Shown here: positions 7,587-10,178 of the stretch, piece after piece
How the letters are laid out: the number at the start of each line of letters is the position of its first letter
How positions within the stretch are numbered: position 1 is the stretch's first letter
Assembly: GCA_011051425.1 (NCBI GenBank)
Contig: DRLF01000370.1
Coordinates: 1-10,178, forward strand
Direction: 5' to 3'
Length of the DNA stretch: 10,178 nucleotides
DNA from: Thiolapillus brandeum
Lineage (GTDB): Bacteria > Pseudomonadota > Gammaproteobacteria > Chromatiales > Chromatiaceae
Notes under the pieces: generated by a model
Seen by the model: the letters and a program-made list of their open reading frames with translations, nothing else
Told to the model about the DNA's origin: nothing
Database searches by the model: none
Translations under genes and position numbers: made by a program

Positions 7587-7599
7587 ATTCAATCACTTA
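7587..7599 (-). promoter_or_regulatory. Probable IHF site upstream of copper ATPase promoter
   Basis: The minus strand reads TAAGTGATTGAAT, one mismatch from the IHF consensus YAANNNNTTGATW. It is centred about 27 bases upstream of the -24 GG. The AAGTGATTG core is identical to that before the promoter at 1919-1935, at nearly the same distance. DNA bending for sigma-54 activation is the simplest reading. Confidence 0.5.
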
Positions 7600-7665
7600 A
7601 GGCGTTTACAGACATGCAGCACCATCTGATCCACACACTGATATTCCACGCTTCGATGAATTGTT

Positions 7666-7678
7666 CAACGTTTCGTTG
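7666..7678. promoter_or_regulatory. Candidate enhancer (activator) site: CAACG-TTT-CGTTG
   Basis: A perfect 5-base inverted repeat with a 3-base spacer lies about 106 bases upstream of the copper ATPase -24 element, a typical enhancer distance for a sigma-54 activator. A similar dyad (AACG-AGT-CGTT) lies about 118 bases upstream of the third sigma-54 promoter. It also lies about 50 bases before the divergent hydrolase start, so it could act on that gene instead. Short dyads arise by chance, so this is tentative. Confidence 0.35.
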
Positions 7679-7723
7679 CAGTCATTCTCAAGGGAATCAG
7701 GATGGAAAGAGCAGGCCATGTAA

Positions 7724-8620
7724 ATGTACATACTGATCGCCACAGCAACAGCCGTTCTGGTACTGGCAATATCCGTTCCCTGGCTGATCCGGCTTGCCTA
7801 CCGGGTACCACGGTGCACCGCAAACGAAACGCCAGCGGATCTGAAACTGCCTTATCGGGAGTGCCGTATCGCCACTGTCAACGGAAAATGGCTGTCAGCC
7901 TGGTTTGTTGTTGGGGAAGATCTTGCAGGCAAGGTGCCAGTGGTTGCCGTCATTCACGGCTGGGGCGGCAGCGCCGCCCAGATGCTGCCCTTTGCCAGGT
8001 TGCTGCATCAGGCCGGCTATGGCGTACTGTTGCTGGATGCCCGCAATCACGGCAACAGTGACAGCGACAGCTTCTCATCCATGCCACGCTTTGCGGAAGA
8101 CCTGGAACACGGCCTGGACTGGCTGAAGAAACAGCCCCAGACCGACCCACACAGGCTGTTTCTGCTGGGTCATTCTGTTGGCGCAGCGGCAACCTTGCTG
8201 CTGGCATCCCGGCGGCGGGATCTGGCCGGTATCATCAGCATCGCCAGCTTTGCCCATCCCCGGGAACTCATGCGCCGACAAATGCGCTCACACCATATCC
8301 CCTATTACCCTGTCGGCTGGCTGGTTCTGCGCTATATAGAGAACACCATCGGTTTTTCCTTCGATGACATTGCTCCCTGCAACACCATTCGCCACATCAG
8401 CTGCCCCGCCCTGCTGGTACATGGCAAGGCTGACCGCTTCATTCCTGTGGAAGATGCCGAAACAATCTATGCGAACCGCTCGGGAAACAATATCCGCTTG
8501 CTGCTGCTCGATCATACGGGGCACAACTCCATCAATGCCATATCCCGGCACGGTGATTCCCTGCTGCAGTTTCTGGAAAGCTGCCCGTCAGATGCCGGGG
8601 AGAATTCATCCGGGCAATAA
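7724..8620 (+). CDS. Membrane-anchored alpha/beta hydrolase
   Basis: This 298-residue serine hydrolase begins with one hydrophobic helix (about residues 2-25), then an alpha/beta-hydrolase fold that could face the periplasm. Oxyanion-region HGWGG is at 78-82, the nucleophile elbow GHSVG at 149-153 (Ser151), the acid in HGKADRFIP (Asp237) and the base in DHTGHNS (His267). The full catalytic triad is therefore present. The arrangement resembles YqkD/BEM46-like and dienelactone-hydrolase-like proteins; the substrate cannot be read from sequence. It is transcribed away from the copper ATPase, sharing a 232-base intergenic region with its sigma-54 promoter. AGCAGG lies 8 bases before the ATG. I see no convincing promoter of its own, and no clear link to metals beyond position. 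Confidence 0.9.
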   Translation: MYILIATATAVLVLAISVPWLIRLAYRVPRCTANETPADLKLPYRECRIATVNGKWLSAWFVVGEDLAGKVPVVAVIHGWGGSAAQMLPFARLLHQAGYGVLLLDARNHGNSDSDSFSSMPRFAEDLEHGLDWLKKQPQTDPHRLFLLGHSVGAAATLLLASRRRDLAGIISIASFAHPRELMRRQMRSHHIPYYPVGWLVLRYIENTIGFSFDDIAPCNTIRHISCPALLVHGKADRFIPVEDAETIYANRSGNNIRLLLLDHTGHNSINAISRHGDSLLQFLESCPSDAGENSSGQ

Positions 8621-8625
8621 ATGCT

Positions 8626-8739
8626 CCACCGGTCAAAGCCAGTGGCTTCGGATTACGGCTGAAAGCCGGTTTGATCGGCCCTACTTCCGGTTGATCCCTC
8701 TCCCAAAACCGAGGGTGTCGTAAAAGCCTTGACCGGAGG
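8626..8739. repeat. Non-coding fold-back unit 1
   Basis: Directly after the hydrolase, CCACCGGTCAA (8626-8636) and TTGACCGGAGG (8729-8739) form a 10/11 inverted pair enclosing about 92 bases. Inside are smaller hairpins: AAGCC-AGT-GGCTT, CGGCT-GAA-AGCCG and CCCTC...GAGGG. There is also a near direct repeat, CCGGTTTGATC/CCGGTTGATC. No reading frame is convincing. It could be a miniature inverted-repeat element, a REP-like unit or a structured 3' end of the hydrolase transcript. Confidence 0.55.
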
Positions 8740-8740
8740 T

Positions 8741-8874
8741 TCCTTAACAAGATGTTGATAAAGTCCTTCCATGGACTTTTTCAACCACGGAAGCGGAAAA
8801 CGCGGTTTCCTGCTTCCTTGTGCCGCACACAGGGTATTGAAAAACAGCGTTTTTCAATACCTTGTTAACGAGTC
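8741..8874. repeat. Non-coding fold-back unit 2 (MITE/REP-like)
   Basis: The left end TTCCTTAACAAGATGTTGAT and the right end around CAATACCTTGTTAACGAG are complementary at about 18 of 24 positions, with CTTGTTAA as the conserved core. Between them are three hairpins. One is GTTGATAAAGTCC with GGACTTTTTCAAC (12/13). The second is GGAAGCGGAAA...GTTTCCTGCTTCC. The third is a perfect 11-base arm pair, GTATTGAAAAA and TTTTTCAATAC (8834-8860), with a CAGCG loop. There is no coding potential. The layout suggests a small non-autonomous mobile or extragenic palindromic element; no target duplication is obvious. Confidence 0.55.
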
Positions 8875-8877
8875 GTT
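8867..8877. promoter_or_regulatory. Candidate enhancer dyad AACG-AGT-CGTT
   Basis: A perfect 4-base dyad with a 3-base spacer, extended as TTGTTAACGAGTCGTTG, resembles TTGTTCAACGTTTCGTTG before the copper ATPase. It is centred about 118 bases upstream of the -24 element of the next gene. It overlaps the end of fold-back unit 2, so the resemblance may have another cause. A weaker relative, AACA-AGA-TGTT, is at 8746-8756. Confidence 0.3.
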
Positions 8878-8987
8878 GAATAATTTAATGCCCTGCTGAT
8901 GCTTTCATCCTGAAACGCACAGCCAATATAAGATTCAAATCAACACACCCCTTTGTTTCTCCGTGACTTTTTACGAATACCGTCAAG

Positions 8988-9004
8988 TTGGCACGCTATC
9001 TGCA
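8988..9004 (+). promoter_or_regulatory. Sigma-54 (RpoN) -24/-12 promoter of small His-first protein
   Basis: The plus strand reads TTGGCACGCTATCTGCA. GG (8990-8991) and GC (9002-9003) are separated by 10 bases. It matches YTGGCACG-N4-TTGCW except for the same T-to-C change seen in the other two sigma-54 promoters of the window. The predicted start near 9015 leaves a leader of about 63 bases to the ATG at 9078. The IHF-like block found at the other two is not seen at the same place here. Confidence 0.72.
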
Positions 9005-9077
9005 GCACTCCAGACAGTTGCCCGGAAAAGACAACGAAATGAAACCCAACCAGCAAACAATAGAACGGAGAAACACC

Positions 9078-9365
9078 ATGAAAAAAATCATCACAATCGC
9101 AGCTGTTGCCATCCTTGGAACCTCTACGGCCACCTGGGCCCACGACAAGGTACTTGGCGGCAATGAAGACCTGTACCAGTCTTCCCTGAAGGACCACGAC
9201 AAGGGAGCGCCCACCGGTGAAGTCATGAAAGGAGAAGGCGACCTCTATGGCAGCCACATGGTGAACCCGGAAGACATCAAGTCGAACCCGAATGCCAAAC
9301 CAGACATGCCGAAAGGCAAAGAGGCACTGCACGAGCAGGATCCCGAAGGTTACGGCATCAAGTAA
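9078..9365 (+). CDS. Small secreted protein with predicted N-terminal His after processing
   Basis: I do not recognise a family for this 95-residue protein. A classical signal peptide (MKKIITIAAVAILG..., residues 1-21) ends in ATWA, so cleavage would leave a mature 74-residue protein starting with His-Asp-Lys. The mature part is hydrophilic, Gly/Asp/Lys-rich and without Cys. It contains a loose internal repeat, GGNEDLYQS and GEGDLYGSHM, and ends in DPEGYGIK. GGAGA lies 6 bases before the ATG; a longer in-frame ORF from 8988 is rejected because it would start at the sigma-54 promoter. It is followed by a hairpin and a porin gene, probably in one transcript. A free N-terminal His next to copper genes permits copper binding, but no second ligand is evident and this is speculative. 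Confidence 0.86.
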   Translation: MKKIITIAAVAILGTSTATWAHDKVLGGNEDLYQSSLKDHDKGAPTGEVMKGEGDLYGSHMVNPEDIKSNPNAKPDMPKGKEALHEQDPEGYGIK

Positions 9366-9379
9366 ACACCTATCACATT

Positions 9380-9405
9380 CACCAACAGTTTTACTCCTGT
9401 TGGTG
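9380..9405 (+). terminator. Intercistronic hairpin, possible attenuating terminator
   Basis: CACCAACAG (9380-9388) and CTGTTGGTG (9397-9405) form a perfect 9-base stem with an 8-base loop, 15 bases after the stop codon of the small secreted protein. The following bases (GATTGACTG) are not a T tract. It is therefore more likely a processing or mRNA-stability hairpin, or partial terminator, that sets expression of the small protein above that of the porin. Confidence 0.5.
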
Positions 9406-9450
9406 GATTGACTGTGGGTAATCCCCTCTTACACATCAACGGGCTCCCTC

Positions 9451-10178
9451 ATGAACGATTCAGCTTCAGGGTACAGGAAAAAGGTACTTCTGCTGGCCAT
9501 GGCATTGGCATTGCCAGGCATGGCCGCTGCGGATGAAAAATATGACGCACTGAAAAAACAGGTCGAACTGTTGCAGCAGCAACTGGAACAGGTACAGTCG
9601 GCATTGAAGCAATATGAAACGGACAACACTGCCGGCAAGGCGGAAGTGCGCAAACTGAAACAGGAGATAGCACAGGCCGCTGCCAATGCCAGCGAAGGCA
9701 AGAATACCGATTCCGTCACGCATCTCGCAGGCTACGCGGATGTCACTTATTCTGACGGGAGTGGCGAGGATGTCAACGGCGCATTCACCGGCGCTCGATT
9801 TAACCCCATATTCCACTATCAGTACAAGAATCTGCTGATGCTCGAGGCAGAACTGGAAATGAGCGCCGACAGTGAAGGCGGTTCCGAGATTGCACTGGAA
9901 TACGCCACTATCGACTATCTTCTCAACGACTCCGTGGCGCTGGTAGCAGGCAAGTTCCTCAGCCCGGTGGGACAGTTTCGCCAGAACATGCACCCTTCAT
10001 GGATAAACAAGCTGCCGACCGCACCCTCTGGATTTGGCCATGATCAGGCAGCCCCCGTATCCAATCTCGGATTGCAGGCACGTGGCGGCTTTTCGCTTTC
10101 CGGTGATTCTCTGTTCATGAACTATGCCGCCTTTGTCGGCAATGGCCCCATTCTGGAAGTCGCCGATGGCGAGATCGA
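9451..10178 (+). CDS. Outer-membrane porin with N-terminal coiled coil (cut by window end)
   Basis: 242 residues of an outer-membrane protein are visible. A signal peptide (residues 1-27: a basic YRKK, a hydrophobic core, then GMAAA) is followed by a coiled coil of about 50 residues rich in Gln, Leu and Lys (DALKKQVELLQQQLEQ...). Then begins a beta-barrel-like region with alternating hydrophobic and polar strands. This includes HLAGYADVTYSD, FHYQYKNLLMLEAELEM, EYATIDYLLNDSVALVAGKF and NLGLQARGGF. This is typical of OprP/OprO-like and related porins whose coiled coil contacts the cell wall or trimerises. Substrate cannot be inferred. ATG at 9451 gives a normal signal peptide, but only a weak Shine-Dalgarno is visible; an in-frame ATG at 9499 would lose the basic region. 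It lies 85 bases after the small secreted protein gene. Confidence 0.87.
   Translation, partial: MNDSASGYRKKVLLLAMALALPGMAAADEKYDALKKQVELLQQQLEQVQSALKQYETDNTAGKAEVRKLKQEIAQAAANASEGKNTDSVTHLAGYADVTYSDGSGEDVNGAFTGARFNPIFHYQYKNLLMLEAELEMSADSEGGSEIALEYATIDYLLNDSVALVAGKFLSPVGQFRQNMHPSWINKLPTAPSGFGHDQAAPVSNLGLQARGGFSLSGDSLFMNYAAFVGNGPILEVADGEI

Noticed and set aside
7492..7723. CueR/MerR-type operator before the copper ATPase
   Set aside because: I looked for an ACCTTCC/GGAAGGT dyad in a 19-20-base spacer and found none; the sigma-54 element explains the region better.
8741..8874. CRISPR array or integron attC reading of the repeated hairpins
   Set aside because: The hairpins differ in sequence and spacing, with no direct repeat unit, spacer regularity or cas/integrase gene.
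8988..9077. Upstream extension of the small secreted protein to 8988
   Set aside because: It would begin within the sigma-54 promoter and bury the signal peptide. GGAGA before 9078 marks the start.

Overview
The window looks like part of a metal-homeostasis island in a Gram-negative bacterium. The evidence is Tat and Sec signal peptides, periplasmic c-type cytochromes, an outer-membrane porin, a strong Fur box and sigma-54 (-24/-12) promoters. Pseudomonadota, probably Gammaproteobacteria, is my inference; the sequence does not fix genus or species. No tRNA, rRNA, CRISPR array, transposase or phage gene is visible.

Layout. Bases 1-1875 (minus strand) hold a three-gene operon: a small SHOCT-domain membrane protein, a membrane-anchored cytochrome c with a His-rich tail, and a Tat-exported multicopper oxidase that runs off the left edge. 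Bases 2039-2079 hold a strong terminator. Bases 2108-4508 (minus) hold a two-gene operon: a cytochrome c/FTR1 iron-permease fusion and a small Met-rich cytochrome c. It is preceded by a 17/19 Fur box that overlaps a sigma-70-like promoter. Bases 4726-7491 (minus) hold a Cu(I) P1B-1 ATPase with YHS and His-rich N-terminal modules, followed at once by an HMA-fold-like protein that lacks CXXC. Bases 7724-8620 (plus, divergent) encode a membrane-anchored alpha/beta hydrolase. Bases 8626-8874 are non-coding and contain two consecutive fold-back units. Bases 9078 onward (plus) encode a small secreted protein whose predicted mature N-terminus is histidine, and a porin cut by the right edge.

How it may work together. 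The most notable feature is regulatory. Three separate transcription units (SHOCT/cytochrome/multicopper oxidase; CopA-type ATPase/HMA-like protein; small His-first protein/porin) each begin with a near-consensus sigma-54 promoter. All three have GG-N10-GC spacing and the same single deviation, CTGC instead of TTGC. The first two also share an IHF-like block just upstream of the -24 element. This suggests one RpoN-dependent activator, not encoded in the window, switching on a copper/envelope regulon. The iron-uptake unit between them is under ordinary Fur control. A plausible division of labour: the ATPase exports Cu(I) to the periplasm, the multicopper oxidase and cytochromes handle Cu(I)/Fe(II) redox chemistry there, FTR1 imports iron, and the small protein and porin act in the outer envelope. 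The individual families are recognised from motifs. The common regulation and division of labour are inference.
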